A stretch of DNA of 64,000 nucleotides. Source: Mycobacterium terramassiliense. GTDB taxonomy: Bacteria; Actinomycetota; Actinomycetes; Mycobacteriales; Mycobacteriaceae. The notes beneath the pieces are model-generated. The model was not told the DNA's origin, searched no databases, and saw only the letters and a program-made list of their open reading frames with translations. This document shows, one piece after another, positions 1-10,600 of the stretch (the stretch's first letter is position 1; each line of letters opens with the position of its first letter). The position numbers and the translations under genes are program-made. The stretch spans positions 1 through 64,000 of the forward strand of contig NZ_LT717701.1 of the NCBI RefSeq assembly GCF_900157385.1. The letters run 5' to 3'.

Positions 1-843
1 CCGCCGCCGGCACCCGACCCGCTGGCCGCGCCCCCGCCTCCGTTTGCGCCGCCGCCGTTTACCTTCCCGGGTGCGTCGCCGGTGGCGGCGGGTCCCGCCG
101 CCGGGCAGAACCCGACGCCGTTCACGGGCACGCCGCCGTTCGGGCCGCCGTCGTTCGTCCCGAAAAACGGCTCGACGGTGGGCGTGGGCCAACCGATCAT
201 CATCAACTTCCCCGGCCGGGTTGACGACGCGGGCGCGGCCATCGACGCGGTCCACGTGTCATCGGTCCCGCCGGTGCCGGGCAAGTTCTACTGGATGACC
301 CCGACCCAGCTGCGCTGGCGCCCGCTGAGCTTCTGGCCCGCTCACACCGACGTGACGGTCGACGCGGGCGGCACCGTGTCCACCTTCCACACCGGCGACA
401 CCCTGATCGCCACGGCCGACGATTCGACCCACCAGCTGACCGTGACGCGCAATGGCACCGTGGAGAAGACCATCCCCATGTCGATGGGCATGACGTCCGG
501 CAACCACCAGACCCCCAACGGCACCTACTACGTGCAGGAGAAGATGCCGTCGGTGGTGATGGACTCCTCGACCTACGGCGTCCCGGTCAACTCGACGTAC
601 GGCTACAAGGTGACCGTCGAGCTGGCCGTCCGCTTCGACAACGTTGGGGACTTCGTGCACAGCGCCCCGTGGTCGGTGGACGACCAGGGCAAGCGCGACG
701 TCAGCCACGGCTGCATCAACATCAGCCCGTCCAACGCGAGGTGGTTCTTCGACAACTTCGGGCCGGGGGATCCGATCATCGTGAAGAACTCCACCGGCGG
801 CGACTACAAGAAGAACGACGGCTCGAGCGACTGGATGTCGTAA
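1..843 (+). CDS. L,D-transpeptidase, left-arm copy, 5' truncated by window edge
   Basis: This is the C-terminal 280 codons of the peptidoglycan 3-3 cross-linking enzyme described at 27374-28381. The frame is open to base 1, so signal peptide and start lie outside the window. The YkuD catalytic motif SHGCIN is encoded at about 703-720, with the nucleophile Cys codon at 712-714. The first 25 bases differ from the right copy at three positions: one silent change, one Ala-to-Asp and one Pro-to-Ala, all in the proline-rich linker. I read these as end-of-contig errors, not as a diverged paralogue. Confidence 0.85.
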   Translation, partial: PPPAPDPLAAPPPPFAPPPFTFPGASPVAAGPAAGQNPTPFTGTPPFGPPSFVPKNGSTVGVGQPIIINFPGRVDDAGAAIDAVHVSSVPPVPGKFYWMTPTQLRWRPLSFWPAHTDVTVDAGGTVSTFHTGDTLIATADDSTHQLTVTRNGTVEKTIPMSMGMTSGNHQTPNGTYYVQEKMPSVVMDSSTYGVPVNSTYGYKVTVELAVRFDNVGDFVHSAPWSVDDQGKRDVSHGCINISPSNARWFFDNFGPGDPIIVKNSTGGDYKKNDGSSDWMS

Positions 844-866
844 CGGCGTAGCCGAGCAGTCCCAAG

Positions 867-895
867 AGCCCCCTTTTCGTCACGAACCGGGGGCT
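867..895 (+). terminator. Rho-independent-like terminator after L,D-transpeptidase (left copy)
   Basis: The stem AGCCCCC (867-873) pairs with GGGGGCT (889-895) around a 15-base loop and is followed by a short T run to 898. It lies 24 bases after the transpeptidase stop and upstream of the TetR promoter. It mirrors 27322-27350. Confidence 0.65.
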
Positions 896-932
896 TTTGC
901 GGCCGCTGGGCCCCTTTCGCGGGCCGGCCTGT

Positions 933-952
933 TATGTATAGCATCATACATA
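933..952 (+). promoter_or_regulatory. TetR operator with leaderless -10 (left copy)
   Basis: The inverted repeat TATGTAT-N6-ATACATA ends on the A of the TetR start codon. It contains TAGCAT (939-944), a TANNNT-type -10 placed 7 bases before the ATG. This suggests leaderless, autorepressed transcription. It mirrors 27265-27284. Confidence 0.55.
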
Positions 953-1539
953 TGCGTAGCCCCCGCGAGCGGATGGTGGTGTCCGCCGCGCTGCTGATCA
1001 GGGAGCGCGGCGCGCACGCCACGGCCATCTCGGACGTCCTCGAGCACAGCGGCGCGCCGCGCGGGTCGGCCTATCACTACTTCCCGGGCGGGCGGACCCA
1101 ACTGCTCTGCGAGGCCGTCGACTACGCGGGCGAACACGTCGCCGCCGTCATCGCAGGGGCCGCCGGCTGCCGCGAACTGTTGGACACGCTGATCGACAAG
1201 TACCGCCGACAGCTCCTCGAGACCGACTTCCGCGCCGGCTGCCCCGTGGTCGCGGTCTCCGTCGAAGCCGGCGAGCAGTCCGACCGCGACCGGATGGCAC
1301 CGGTGGTCGAGCGTGCCGCGGCGGTGTTCGACCGCTGGTCCGGCCTGATCGCCCAGCGCCTCATCGCCGACGGCATCGCGGCCGATCGTGCCCGCGAGTT
1401 CGCGGTGCTGGCGACCTCGGCGCTCGAGGGGGCGATCGTCCTGGCCAGGGTGCGGCGCGACCTCGCCCCGCTCGATGTCGTCCGCCGCCAGCTACACCGA
1501 CTGCTCGTGGCCGAACTCTCCGAAGGGGTTTCGCAATGA
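952..1539 (+). CDS. TetR-family regulator, Rv0196-like (left copy)
   Basis: Mirror of 26678-27265, 195 aa, with an N-terminal helix-turn-helix. The ATG at 952 is preferred over an in-frame ATG at 934, because the later start matches the Rv0196 N-terminus and lies immediately after the -10/operator. Its stop overlaps the ATG of the molybdopterin oxidoreductase by four bases, so the two are probably co-translated. Full description is under the right-arm copy. Confidence 0.85.
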   Translation: MRSPRERMVVSAALLIRERGAHATAISDVLEHSGAPRGSAYHYFPGGRTQLLCEAVDYAGEHVAAVIAGAAGCRELLDTLIDKYRRQLLETDFRAGCPVVAVSVEAGEQSDRDRMAPVVERAAAVFDRWSGLIAQRLIADGIAADRAREFAVLATSALEGAIVLARVRRDLAPLDVVRRQLHRLLVAELSEGVSQ

Positions 1540-3770
1540 CCACCACTGAATGGGCGCCGACGGCCTGCATCCTGTGCGAATGCAACTGCGGCATCGTCGT
1601 GCAAGTCGAGGACGGCCACCTGGCCCGCATCCGGGGCGATAAGGCGCACCCGGGGTCGCAGGGGTACACATGCAACAAGGCGCTGCGGCTCGACCACTAC
1701 CAGAACAACCGCGCCCGCCTGACCTCGCCGATGCGCCGCCGCGCTGACGGCACGTTCGAGGAGATCGACTGGGACACGGCGATTGTCGAGATCGCCGAGG
1801 GGTTCAAGCACATCCGCGACGCCTACGGCGGGGACAAGATCTTCTACTACGGCGGGGGCGGGCAGGGCAACCATCTGGGCGGCGCCTACAGCGGCGCGTT
1901 CCTGAAGGCGCTCGGTTCGCGGTATCGGTCGAACGCGTTGGCGCAGGAGAAGACCGGGGAGGCCTGGGTCGACGCGCAACTCTATGGCGGTCATACGCGG
2001 GGCGAGTTCGAGCACGCCGAGGTGTCGGTGTTCGTGGGCAAGAACCCGTGGATGTCGCAGAGCTTTCCGCGGGCCCGGGTGGTGCTCAACGAGATCGCCA
2101 AGGATCCGGCCCGGTCGATGATCGTCATCGATCCCGTCGTCACCGACACCGCGAAGATGTCCGACTTCCACCTGCGGGTGCGCCCGGGAACCGACGCCTG
2201 GTGCCTGGCCGCCCTGGCGGGCGTGCTCGTCCAGGAAAACCTTTGCGACGAAGCCTTTCTCGCCGAGCACGTGCGCGGCTCCGACGCCGTGCGCGCGGCG
2301 CTGCGCGAGGTTCCGGTCGCCGACTACGCGTCGCGCTGCGGGGTCGACGAGGAACTGTTGCGCGCGGCCGCGCGGCGCGTCGGCGCCGCCGCGAGCGTGG
2401 CGGTGTTCGAGGACCTCGGGGTTCAGCAGGCGCCCAACAGCACCCTGTGCTCCTACCTGAACAAGCTGCTGTGGATCCTCACCGGCAACTTCGCGAAAAG
2501 GGGCGGCCAGCACCTGCATTCGTCGTTCGCGCCGTTGTTCAGCCAGGTCACCGGGCGCACGCCCGTCACCGGTGCGCCCGTCATCGCCGGGCTGATACCG
2601 AGCAACGCGGTGCCCGAGGAAATCCTGACCGACCACCCCGACCGCTTCCGGGCCATGATCGTCGAGAGCAGCAATCCCGCCCACTCGCTGGCCAACTCGG
2701 CCGCCTGCCGCGAGGCCTTCGGCGCGCTGGAACTGATGGTGGTAGTGGACGTCGCGATGACCGAGACCGCACGGCTCGCCCATTACGTGCTACCCGCGGC
2801 GTCGCAGTTCGAGAAGCCCGAGGCGACCTTCTTCAACTTCGAGTTCCCCGCCAACACTTTTCAGTTGCGCCGGCCGTTGCTGCCGCCCCTGCCGGGCACG
2901 CTGCCCGAACCCGAGATCTGGGCGCGGCTGGTGCGCGCGCTCGGCGTACTCGACGACGCCGAGCTGCGCCCGCTGCACGAGGCCGCACGCCGCGGCCGGC
3001 AAGCCTACGCCGAGGCGTTCCTTTCCGCCGTGGCCGCCAATCCGACCGTGGCGAAGCTGGTTCCGTACGTGCTCTACGAGACACTGGGGCCGACACTGCC
3101 CGACGGGTTGGCCGGCGCGGCCGCCGCGTGGGGGCTGGCCCAGAAGACCGCGATGGCCTACCCCGAGGCCGTCCGGCGGGCCGGCCACGCCGATGGCAAC
3201 GCGCTGTTCGATGCCATCCTGGCCAGCCCATCGGGCGTCACGTTCACCCGGCACGAATACGAGGATGACTTCGCGCTGATCAGCCACGCGGACCGCAAGA
3301 TCGCGCTGGAAATCCCCGAAATGCTGAAGGACCTAAGGGCTTTGGCCGCGGCGCCGCCCCGCCTGACCACCGCGGAGTTCCCGATCGTCCTGTCCGTCGG
3401 TGAGCGGCGCGCCTACACCGCCAACGACATCTTCCGCGACCCGTCCTGGCGCAAGCGCGACGCCGACGGCGCGTTGCGGGTCAGCGTCGAGGACGCCCAG
3501 GCCCTGGGGCTCGCCGACGGGCAACGGGCCCGGGTCAGCACCGCTGCCGGCAGCGCCGAGGTGGCCGTCGAGATCACCGAGACCATGCTGGCCGGGCATG
3601 CGGCCCTGCCCAACGGTTTTGGCCTCGACTACGTCGACGACGCAGGCGATACCGTTGTTCCGGGCGTCGCCCCGAACGCGCTCACCTCGACGGAGTGGCG
3701 CGACCCGTACGCCGGCACGCCGTGGCACAAGCACGTGCCCGCGCGCATCGAAGCGTGCGGGGTGGCCTAG
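1536..3770 (+). CDS. Molybdopterin-dependent oxidoreductase, Rv0197-like (left copy)
   Basis: Mirror of 24447-26681, 744 aa. It has an N-terminal [4Fe-4S] cysteine set (C11, C14, C18, C46) followed by the Mo-bisMGD oxidoreductase fold. It is second in a TetR-oxidoreductase operon and its 3' end overlaps the convergent zmp1 by four bases. The substrate is unknown. Confidence 0.85.
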   Translation: MTTTEWAPTACILCECNCGIVVQVEDGHLARIRGDKAHPGSQGYTCNKALRLDHYQNNRARLTSPMRRRADGTFEEIDWDTAIVEIAEGFKHIRDAYGGDKIFYYGGGGQGNHLGGAYSGAFLKALGSRYRSNALAQEKTGEAWVDAQLYGGHTRGEFEHAEVSVFVGKNPWMSQSFPRARVVLNEIAKDPARSMIVIDPVVTDTAKMSDFHLRVRPGTDAWCLAALAGVLVQENLCDEAFLAEHVRGSDAVRAALREVPVADYASRCGVDEELLRAAARRVGAAASVAVFEDLGVQQAPNSTLCSYLNKLLWILTGNFAKRGGQHLHSSFAPLFSQVTGRTPVTGAPVIAGLIPSNAVPEEILTDHPDRFRAMIVESSNPAHSLANSAACREAFGALELMVVVDVAMTETARLAHYVLPAASQFEKPEATFFNFEFPANTFQLRRPLLPPLPGTLPEPEIWARLVRALGVLDDAELRPLHEAARRGRQAYAEAFLSAVAANPTVAKLVPYVLYETLGPTLPDGLAGAAAAWGLAQKTAMAYPEAVRRAGHADGNALFDAILASPSGVTFTRHEYEDDFALISHADRKIALEIPEMLKDLRALAAAPPRLTTAEFPIVLSVGERRAYTANDIFRDPSWRKRDADGALRVSVEDAQALGLADGQRARVSTAAGSAEVAVEITETMLAGHAALPNGFGLDYVDDAGDTVVPGVAPNALTSTEWRDPYAGTPWHKHVPARIEACGVA

Positions 3771-5743
3771 TTCCAGATCCTGACCCGCCGCTGCGGCGCG
3801 AGGTACAGGGCGTCGCCCTCGGTCACGTCGAAGGCGTCGTAGAAGGCATCCATGTTGCGGATGACACCGTTGCAGCGGAACTCCGGCGGCGAATGCGGGT
3901 CCACCGCCAATCGCCGGATCGCTTCGGCATCACGGGATTTGGTGCGCCACACCTGCGCCCAGCCGTAGAATACTCGCTGCACTCCGGTCAGGCCATCGAT
4001 GACCGGGGCGGGTTCGCCGTTCAGTGACAGCTGGTAGGCCAGCAGCGCGATGGACAGCCCGCCGAGGTCGCCGATGTTCTCGCCGACGGTGAACGCGCCG
4101 TTGACGTGATACCGGCCGTCGAGCGCCCGGGGCGTGTACGCGTCGTACTGCTCGATCAGCGCCTTGGTGCGGGCACCGAACTCGGTGCGGTCGTCGTCGG
4201 TCCACCAGTCGACCAGGTTGCCGTCGCCGTCGTATTTGGCGCCCTGGTCGTCGAAACCGTGCCCGATCTCGTGACCGATCACCGACCCGATCCCGCCGTA
4301 GTTGGCGGCGTCGTCGGCCTCGGCGTCGAAGAAGGGCGGCTGCAAAATGGCTGCGGGGAAGACGATTTCGTTCATCCCCGGGTTGTAGTACGCGTTGACG
4401 GTCTGGGGCGTCATGAACCACTCGTCGCGGTCCACCGGCCCGCCGAGCTTGGCCAGCTCGCGGTCGTGATTGACCGCGTATCCGCGTTGGTAATTGCCGT
4501 ACAGGTCGTTGCGGTCGATCACCAGCGCCGAGTAATCCCGCCACTTCGCCGGGTAGCCGACCTTGGCGGTGAACTTCTCCAGCTTGGTCAGCGCCCGCTC
4601 GCGGGTCTGCGGCGTCATCCAGTCCAGTTCGCTGATGGACAACCGGTACGCCGCCTTCAGGTTGTCCACCAGGGCGTCGATGCGGGCCTTGGCGCTCGGC
4701 GGGAAATGCTGCTGCACGTAAAGCTTTCCGACGGCATCGCCCAGCAGGCCCTCCACCAGCGACACCGCCCTCTTCCAGCGCTCGCGGATCTGCTCGGCGC
4801 CGGTCAGCAGGCGACCGTAGAAATCGAAGTCCGCGGCGACGAGGTCGTCGGTCAACCACGCGGCGCGGGCGCGGATCACGCGCCAACGCGCCCAGCGCTT
4901 CCAGTCCTCGATGTCTTCGCTGTCCCACAGCGCGGCGAACGCGGTCAGGTAGTCCGGTTGGCGCACAACCACTTCCGCGAGGGCGTCGGGGGAGCCGCCC
5001 AGCGCGGCCGCCCAGCCGGCCCAGTCGAAGCCCGCCGCCTCGTCCCGCAGCCCGGCGAAGGTGCGCAGGTTGTAGGTGAGGTCGGCGTCGCGGCGCTTGA
5101 CCACGTCCCAGTGCGCGGCCGCGAGTTTGCTCTCCAGCGCCACGATCCGGGCCGCGGTGTCGGCGTGATCGCCGCCGTACACGAGGCCGAACATCCGCGC
5201 GATGTGTCCCGGGTAGGCGGCCAGCACGGCGGCGTGCTGCTCCTCGCGGAAGTACGACTCGTCGGGCAGGCCGATGCCCGACTGCGAGAAGTGCACCAGG
5301 TAGCGGGCCGAGTTCTTGGCGTCGGTGTCCACATAGAACGCGACGCCGCCGCCTACGCCCGTGCGCTGCAGGGCGCCGATCGCGCCGGCCAGGGCGGCGC
5401 GGTCCGCGCAGGCGTCGATCGAGGCCAGCTCGTCGAGCAGCGGGGCCAGGCCCCGGCGTGCGACGGCGTGTACGTCGAGGAAGCTGCCGTAGAGGTCACC
5501 GATGCGTTGCTCGTCGGTGTTCGCCGGGGCGCCCCGCCGGCTGGCCTCCTCGATCAGGTCGCGGACCTGCTCCTCGGCCCGGTCGTACAGCGCGCGGAAC
5601 GCGCCGTCGGTCGCGCGGTCGGGGGGAATCTCGTAGTCGGCCAGCCAGCGGCCGTTGACATGGCCGAACAGGTCGTCTTGGGGGCGGGCGGTCGCGTCGA
5701 CAAAGCTCAGGTCGACGCCCGATCGGATGGCCTCTACAGTCAC
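3767..5743 (-). CDS. zmp1: Zinc metalloprotease Zmp1, M13 family (left copy)
   Basis: Mirror of 22474-24450, 658 aa. The zinc motif HEIGH (residues 491-495) is encoded around 4259-4273, and the third ligand E555 lies in the ENIGD motif. The GTG at 5743 is taken as start because the next residues align with the Zmp1 N-terminus and an AAGGA-like ribosome site lies just upstream. It is divergent from omamA with a 42-base gap. Confidence 0.88.
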   Translation of the reverse strand: MTVEAIRSGVDLSFVDATARPQDDLFGHVNGRWLADYEIPPDRATDGAFRALYDRAEEQVRDLIEEASRRGAPANTDEQRIGDLYGSFLDVHAVARRGLAPLLDELASIDACADRAALAGAIGALQRTGVGGGVAFYVDTDAKNSARYLVHFSQSGIGLPDESYFREEQHAAVLAAYPGHIARMFGLVYGGDHADTAARIVALESKLAAAHWDVVKRRDADLTYNLRTFAGLRDEAAGFDWAGWAAALGGSPDALAEVVVRQPDYLTAFAALWDSEDIEDWKRWARWRVIRARAAWLTDDLVAADFDFYGRLLTGAEQIRERWKRAVSLVEGLLGDAVGKLYVQQHFPPSAKARIDALVDNLKAAYRLSISELDWMTPQTRERALTKLEKFTAKVGYPAKWRDYSALVIDRNDLYGNYQRGYAVNHDRELAKLGGPVDRDEWFMTPQTVNAYYNPGMNEIVFPAAILQPPFFDAEADDAANYGGIGSVIGHEIGHGFDDQGAKYDGDGNLVDWWTDDDRTEFGARTKALIEQYDAYTPRALDGRYHVNGAFTVGENIGDLGGLSIALLAYQLSLNGEPAPVIDGLTGVQRVFYGWAQVWRTKSRDAEAIRRLAVDPHSPPEFRCNGVIRNMDAFYDAFDVTEGDALYLAPQRRVRIWN

Positions 5744-5785
5744 CCCGCCATCCTTCCATCTTCTTTTGGATGCAACGATCGGCCC

Positions 5786-6439
5786 ATGTCAGACGACGCC
5801 GAACTGGTCGAAGCCGAAGACGACGTCGATCCCGACGACGACGTCGACCCCGCAACCGCCGACTCCGAGCCCGAACCGGCGGCCCCCCGGATCTTTTCGC
5901 CGTACGGCATCGCGTCCACCGTGCTCGGCGTGCTGGCGGTGGCCGCCGTGGTGTTCGGCTACTTCATCTATTCCGCCCACCGCGACGAGCTGGGCGAGCG
6001 CAGCTACCTGACGCGCGTCATGCAGACCGCCGCGGAGTGGACCGGCGTGCTGATCAACATGAACAGCGGCAACATCGACGCCAGCTTGCAGAAGCTGCAC
6101 GACGGCACGGTCGGCGAACTCAACACCGACTTCGACGCGGCCGTGCAGCCCTACCGGCAGGTGGTGCAGAAGCTGCAGTCGCAGAGCGCAGGCCGGATCG
6201 AGGCGGTGGCGATCGAAACGGTGCACCACGACCTGGACACCCAGCCCGGTGTCTCGCGGCCGGTGGTCACCACCAAGCTGCCGCCGTTTGCCACCCGGAC
6301 GGATTCGGTGATGCTGGTTGCCACGTCGGTCAGCGAGAACGTCGGGGCCAAGCCGCAGGTGGTGCATTGGAACCTGCGGCTCGACGTCTCCGACGTCGAC
6401 GGCAAGCTGATGATCTCCGGGCTGGGATCCATCCGATGA
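5786..6439 (+). CDS. omamA: Orphan Mce-associated membrane protein OmamA (left copy)
   Basis: Mirror of 21778-22431, 217 aa. It has an acidic cytoplasmic N-terminus (about 35 residues), one membrane helix (about residues 42-62) and an extracytoplasmic Mce-associated domain. Its ATGA stop/start overlap with omamB at 6436-6439 points to one operon. Confidence 0.85.
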   Translation: MSDDAELVEAEDDVDPDDDVDPATADSEPEPAAPRIFSPYGIASTVLGVLAVAAVVFGYFIYSAHRDELGERSYLTRVMQTAAEWTGVLINMNSGNIDASLQKLHDGTVGELNTDFDAAVQPYRQVVQKLQSQSAGRIEAVAIETVHHDLDTQPGVSRPVVTTKLPPFATRTDSVMLVATSVSENVGAKPQVVHWNLRLDVSDVDGKLMISGLGSIR

Positions 6440-7125
6440 GAAACATCTGGCGGCTGCTGGCCTTCGACGTCGTGGCGCCGCTGGCCGCCATCGCCGCCCT
6501 GCTGGCCATCGGGATGGTCCTCGGCTGGCCGCTGTGGTGGGTGTCGGGATGCACGGCGCTGCTGGTGCTGATCGCCGAGGGCGTGGCCGTGAACTTCTGG
6601 CTGCTGCGCCGTGATTCGGTCAGCGTCGGCACCGACGACGACGCGCCCGGTCTGCGGCTGGCCGTGGTGTTGCTGAGCGCGGCCGCCCTGGGCGCGGCGG
6701 TGCTGACCGGCTACACGCACTGGACGCGGCCGGATCGCGAGTTCAGGAAGGATTCCCGCGACGTGGTTCAGGTCGCCACGGGGATGGCCGAGGCGATGGC
6801 GTCGTTCACGCCGAGCGCCCCCACCAGCTCCATCGACCGGGCCGCGGCCATGATGCTGCCCGAGCAGGCGGGCGCGTTCCGTGACCAATACAAGCAGTCC
6901 AGCGCCGATCTGGCCCAGCACAATGTGACGGCACAGGCCGCCACGCTGGCGGCCGGGGTCGAGGCCTTGGGGCCGACGGCGGCCAGCGTGGCCGTGATCC
7001 TGCGGGTGACCCAGAACGCGCCCGGCCAGCCCCCCAGTCAGGCGTCGCCGGCGCTGCGGGTGACCCTGGCCAAGAAGGGCGGCACCTGGCTGGTGGCGGA
7101 CGTGCGGCCGATCAATTCCCGGTGA
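6436..7125 (+). CDS. omamB: Orphan Mce-associated membrane protein OmamB (left copy)
   Basis: Mirror of 21092-21781, 229 aa, the same length as Rv0200. Hydrophobic helices lie at about residues 8-30, 33-53 and 75-95, followed by an Mce-associated C-terminal domain. It abuts the convergent Rv0201c-like gene with no gap. Confidence 0.82.
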   Translation: MRNIWRLLAFDVVAPLAAIAALLAIGMVLGWPLWWVSGCTALLVLIAEGVAVNFWLLRRDSVSVGTDDDAPGLRLAVVLLSAAALGAAVLTGYTHWTRPDREFRKDSRDVVQVATGMAEAMASFTPSAPTSSIDRAAAMMLPEQAGAFRDQYKQSSADLAQHNVTAQAATLAAGVEALGPTAASVAVILRVTQNAPGQPPSQASPALRVTLAKKGGTWLVADVRPINSR

Positions 7126-7662
7126 TCAGTCGGCTTCGGTCGGCCGCGCGGACTTCACCTTGACGAACCGATCCGACAGCCGGCGCATCCGGATCATCAG
7201 CGCGGACGTCGGGCTGATGCTGCCGTCGAGGTAGGTGCCCAGCTCCTCGGGCGACACCCCGATGCGCGACGCGAATTCCTGTTCGCCCAGTCCCGACCGG
7301 TCGATCAGCAGCCGCACGTGGCGGGCGACCTCGGCGCGTTCGTTGGCCTCCAGGTGGGTGCGGGCGCGCTCCAGCACCTCCCAGAGGGCCTTGGAGATGC
7401 CCGACGGACGCGTGCCCTCGAGGACCTCCTCGACCTGGCGGGCGGTCCGCCCGTACGGGTCGCGCTTCAGCGCGGCGGCGATGCGCTTCCAGGTGGCGAT
7501 GTCGCCGCCTTGGAGGGCCGACCGGATGGCGGCCGTCGGCCAGAACTCCACCGGCTGGTCGGGATCCGGAAGGGGGCCGGCGGGTCCGCCGTTGGGCCTG
7601 CGCTGGTCGCCGGCGGACCGCTGGGGTGGCGGCGCCGGACGTCGCTCGGATGCCAACGTCAC
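7126..7662 (-). CDS. Rv0201c-like helix-turn-helix protein (left copy)
   Basis: Mirror of 20555-21091, 178 aa. The GTG start overlaps the mmpL11 stop by four bases (GTGA). A C-terminal XRE-like helix-turn-helix pattern (SGLGEQEFASRIGVSPEEL) is visible. The function is unknown. Confidence 0.78.
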   Translation of the reverse strand: MTLASERRPAPPPQRSAGDQRRPNGGPAGPLPDPDQPVEFWPTAAIRSALQGGDIATWKRIAAALKRDPYGRTARQVEEVLEGTRPSGISKALWEVLERARTHLEANERAEVARHVRLLIDRSGLGEQEFASRIGVSPEELGTYLDGSISPTSALMIRMRRLSDRFVKVKSARPTEAD

Positions 7663-10600
7663 CTCGCCTCCTCCAGCATCGCTACGGCCACCGAGAGGCA
7701 GCGCTGCTTGACATCTTCCCAGTCTGCCTTGGCGTCGGGTTCCGACCACTGGTCGTCGCCGAAATCGGAAGGATGCGGATCCGCGAGCCGGCGGACTAGC
7801 TGCGTTGCCATCCATTCCCGCCTGGACGTCTGACAACAGTAATAGCTATCCATGCCGGCCAGCACCACAGCGGCGGTCTCCGGCTCCACGCTGTCCACCA
7901 TGTCAGCAAAGTCGGCGTAATCGCGGCTGCTGTTACGGCACATGATCAAGTAGCCCTTGAGCCGCAGCGCCTCCGCGCCGGTCGGGACGAGCAGGCGGTC
8001 GCCGGTGGGCAGCTGCACGTTGGTGGTCTCCACCGGGCTGCGCCGCTCGAACCTCGGCGGCTCGCAGTCGTCGACATCGGTCTCCAGCGCGTCGATCGCC
8101 ACCGACAGCCGCCCCCGCCACAGCGTGACCGGGTGAACCGGGCGGTCCCCCGCGATCGCGCGGGCGATGCCGTTGCGCGACGCGAGGCCGCCGACGAGCT
8201 TCTTGGCGGCCGAGTGGCCGTTGCCGCCGTTCTTGGCGGCCGCCGGGCCCACCCCGTTCCCCGCTTCGTCGTCGATGCTCACCTGGTGGGGGATCTGTCC
8301 GGGGCCGAGCCCCCGGCTGCCCTCGGGGCCTTGGGAAAAGCCGGGCTGCGCCGCCTTGCCATTGCGCCCACACCCGGTGAAGGCCAGCGGGTCGGCGACG
8401 CAAATGGCATCGGGTGCAAGGGTTTTGAGCTTCGCGGCCGACTTCAGCACCATGCGCAGGTCGGCGCTGGGTGGCGTGAGCGCGGAGATGTCGTCGGGGA
8501 TGACCACGACGTCACCGAGGTCGACCTCGGGCAGCGGGCGGTCGAAGTCGACCGACGGCAGCACGCGACGCAGCCACCGGGGCATCCACCAGTTCCACTG
8601 GGTGAACATCGCCATCAGCGCCGGGACCAGGACCAGCCGCACCACGGTGGCGTCCACGGCGATCGCGACGGCGCACGCCACGCCGATCTCCGCGACCAGC
8701 GGCATGCCGGCGAACGCGAAGCCGATGAACACCGCGATCATGATCAGCGCGGCGCTGGTGATGGTGCGGGCGCTGGTGCTCACGCCGTAGGCGACCGCGT
8801 CCCGGGTGTTCCCCGAGTGGAGGAACCGCTCCCGGATGCGGGTGAGCAGGAAGATCTCGTAGTCCATCGACAACCCGAACGTCATCGCCAGCACCAGCGG
8901 GGGCACGGTGCTGTCGATCGAACTGATCTGGGTGAATCCGAGGCCCTGCAGCCAGCCCCACTGGAAAACCATCACCAGGCTGCCGTACGCGGCGGCGACC
9001 GACAGCAGCGTCATCAGCACGCCCTTGAACGCCAGGAACACCGAGTGGATGGAGATCAGCAGCATCACGAACGCGATCGCCGCCACGAACAGCAGCACGA
9101 ACGGCTCGGTCTGCGACACCCGGTCGTCGAAGTCCTTGATCAACGCGGTCGGGCCGCCCACGTCGACCCGCGCCGTCCCCGGGTCGGGGATCTTGGAGAG
9201 CTGCGTGCGCATCCAGCCAACGGTGTCGCGGGCCCTCATGTCCTCGGGATCCACCGACAACACCGCGGACACCAGGGCGCTGCCGTTGTCCTCGGCGAAT
9301 TGCGGGGGCGACACCGAGACGATGTTGGGCGCCTGCGTCATCTTCTGGCGGATGGCGGCCACCGTCTGGCTGTGCTCGGGTGAGGCCGCGCCGCCGTCGG
9401 GAAAGCTGATCAGCACCCGGATGGGACCCAGCGCGCCCGGCCCGAGCGCCTGGGCCGCCGCGCCGACGCCGGCGCGGATCTCGTGGGACGAGTCGAACTG
9501 GCGCAACAGGCTGTTGCCCAGCACCATCGACCCCGCCGGCACGGCCATGATGAGCAGCACCACCGACGCCGCCACCGCCGACGCCCACGGCCGGCGCATC
9601 ACCCAGCCGATCCACCGATTCCAGAACCGGGACTGGGCGCCCTCGGGCTGACGCGACCAGTGCAACAGGCGCGACCTCTTGGCGGCCGCCCGCCCGAACG
9701 TCGCCAGCACCGCCGGCGTCAGGGTGGCCGCCGACAGCATCGCGACCGCGACGGCCATGATCGCGCCGGTGGCCATCGACTTCAGCGCCGGGGTGTTGAT
9801 GATGTAGATGCCGGTCAGGGAGGCGACGACGGTCATCCCCGACAACACCACCGCCAGCCCGGAAGTGGCCATGGCGGCGTCCACGGCCTCGTTCGGCTGG
9901 CGGCCGGCGCGCAGTTCCTCGCGGAAACGCATCAGGATGAACAAGGAATAGTCGACGGCGAGCGCGATGCCGAACATCGACACCGTCGAGGTCACGAACA
10001 CCGACATGGTGGTGTACGCCGACAGTAGATAGACCAGGCCCATGGTGACGACGACGGTGCAGGCGCCGAGGGCGAGCGGGATCGTCGCGGCGGCCAGCGA
10101 GCCGAACACCGCCAGCAAGACGATCAGGATGATCGGCAGGTTCCATTTTTCGGCGGCGGCGATGTCGTGCTTGGTGTTCGCCGCCGCGGCGGCGCTGAGC
10201 GCGCCCTGCCCGATGACGTAGAGCCGGACCCTGCCGTTGGCGGTCTGGCCCGGCTGATCACCCTTGACGCCGACCCTCTGTTGGAGTTGTTTGGCGAGGT
10301 CGCTGGTGCCGGCGTTGCGCGCGTCCAGCCGCAGCGACACGACGTAGGGACGGTCGGGCTGCGGCGGCCGCTGGGTGGGGTTGGGCACCTCGGTGACGCC
10401 CGGGAACTCGCCGGCGACCTGCCGCAGCATCGCGACCGCGTCGTTGATGTCGGAGTAGCTGGCGTCCGGGCGGGGAGCCGCCACCAGCGCCAACGAGGAT
10501 GCGCCCTGATCGTGGTAGAGATCCTCGAGCTGGTCGTGAACCGCCAGCGACTGGGAGCCGGCCACTTCGAAACCGCCACCGGTCAGGTTTCCCGACTGCG

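Noticed and set aside
1122..2783. 553-codon minus-strand frame opposite the molybdopterin oxidoreductase (and its mirror at 25434-27095)
   Set aside because: It is rich in Arg/His/Gly/Val with no domain, and the opposite frame has clear homology. Shadow frame of high-GC DNA.
4106..6439. 777-codon frame joining antisense zmp1 to omamA
   Set aside because: Only the last 217 codons are real (omamA). The rest is the reverse frame of zmp1.
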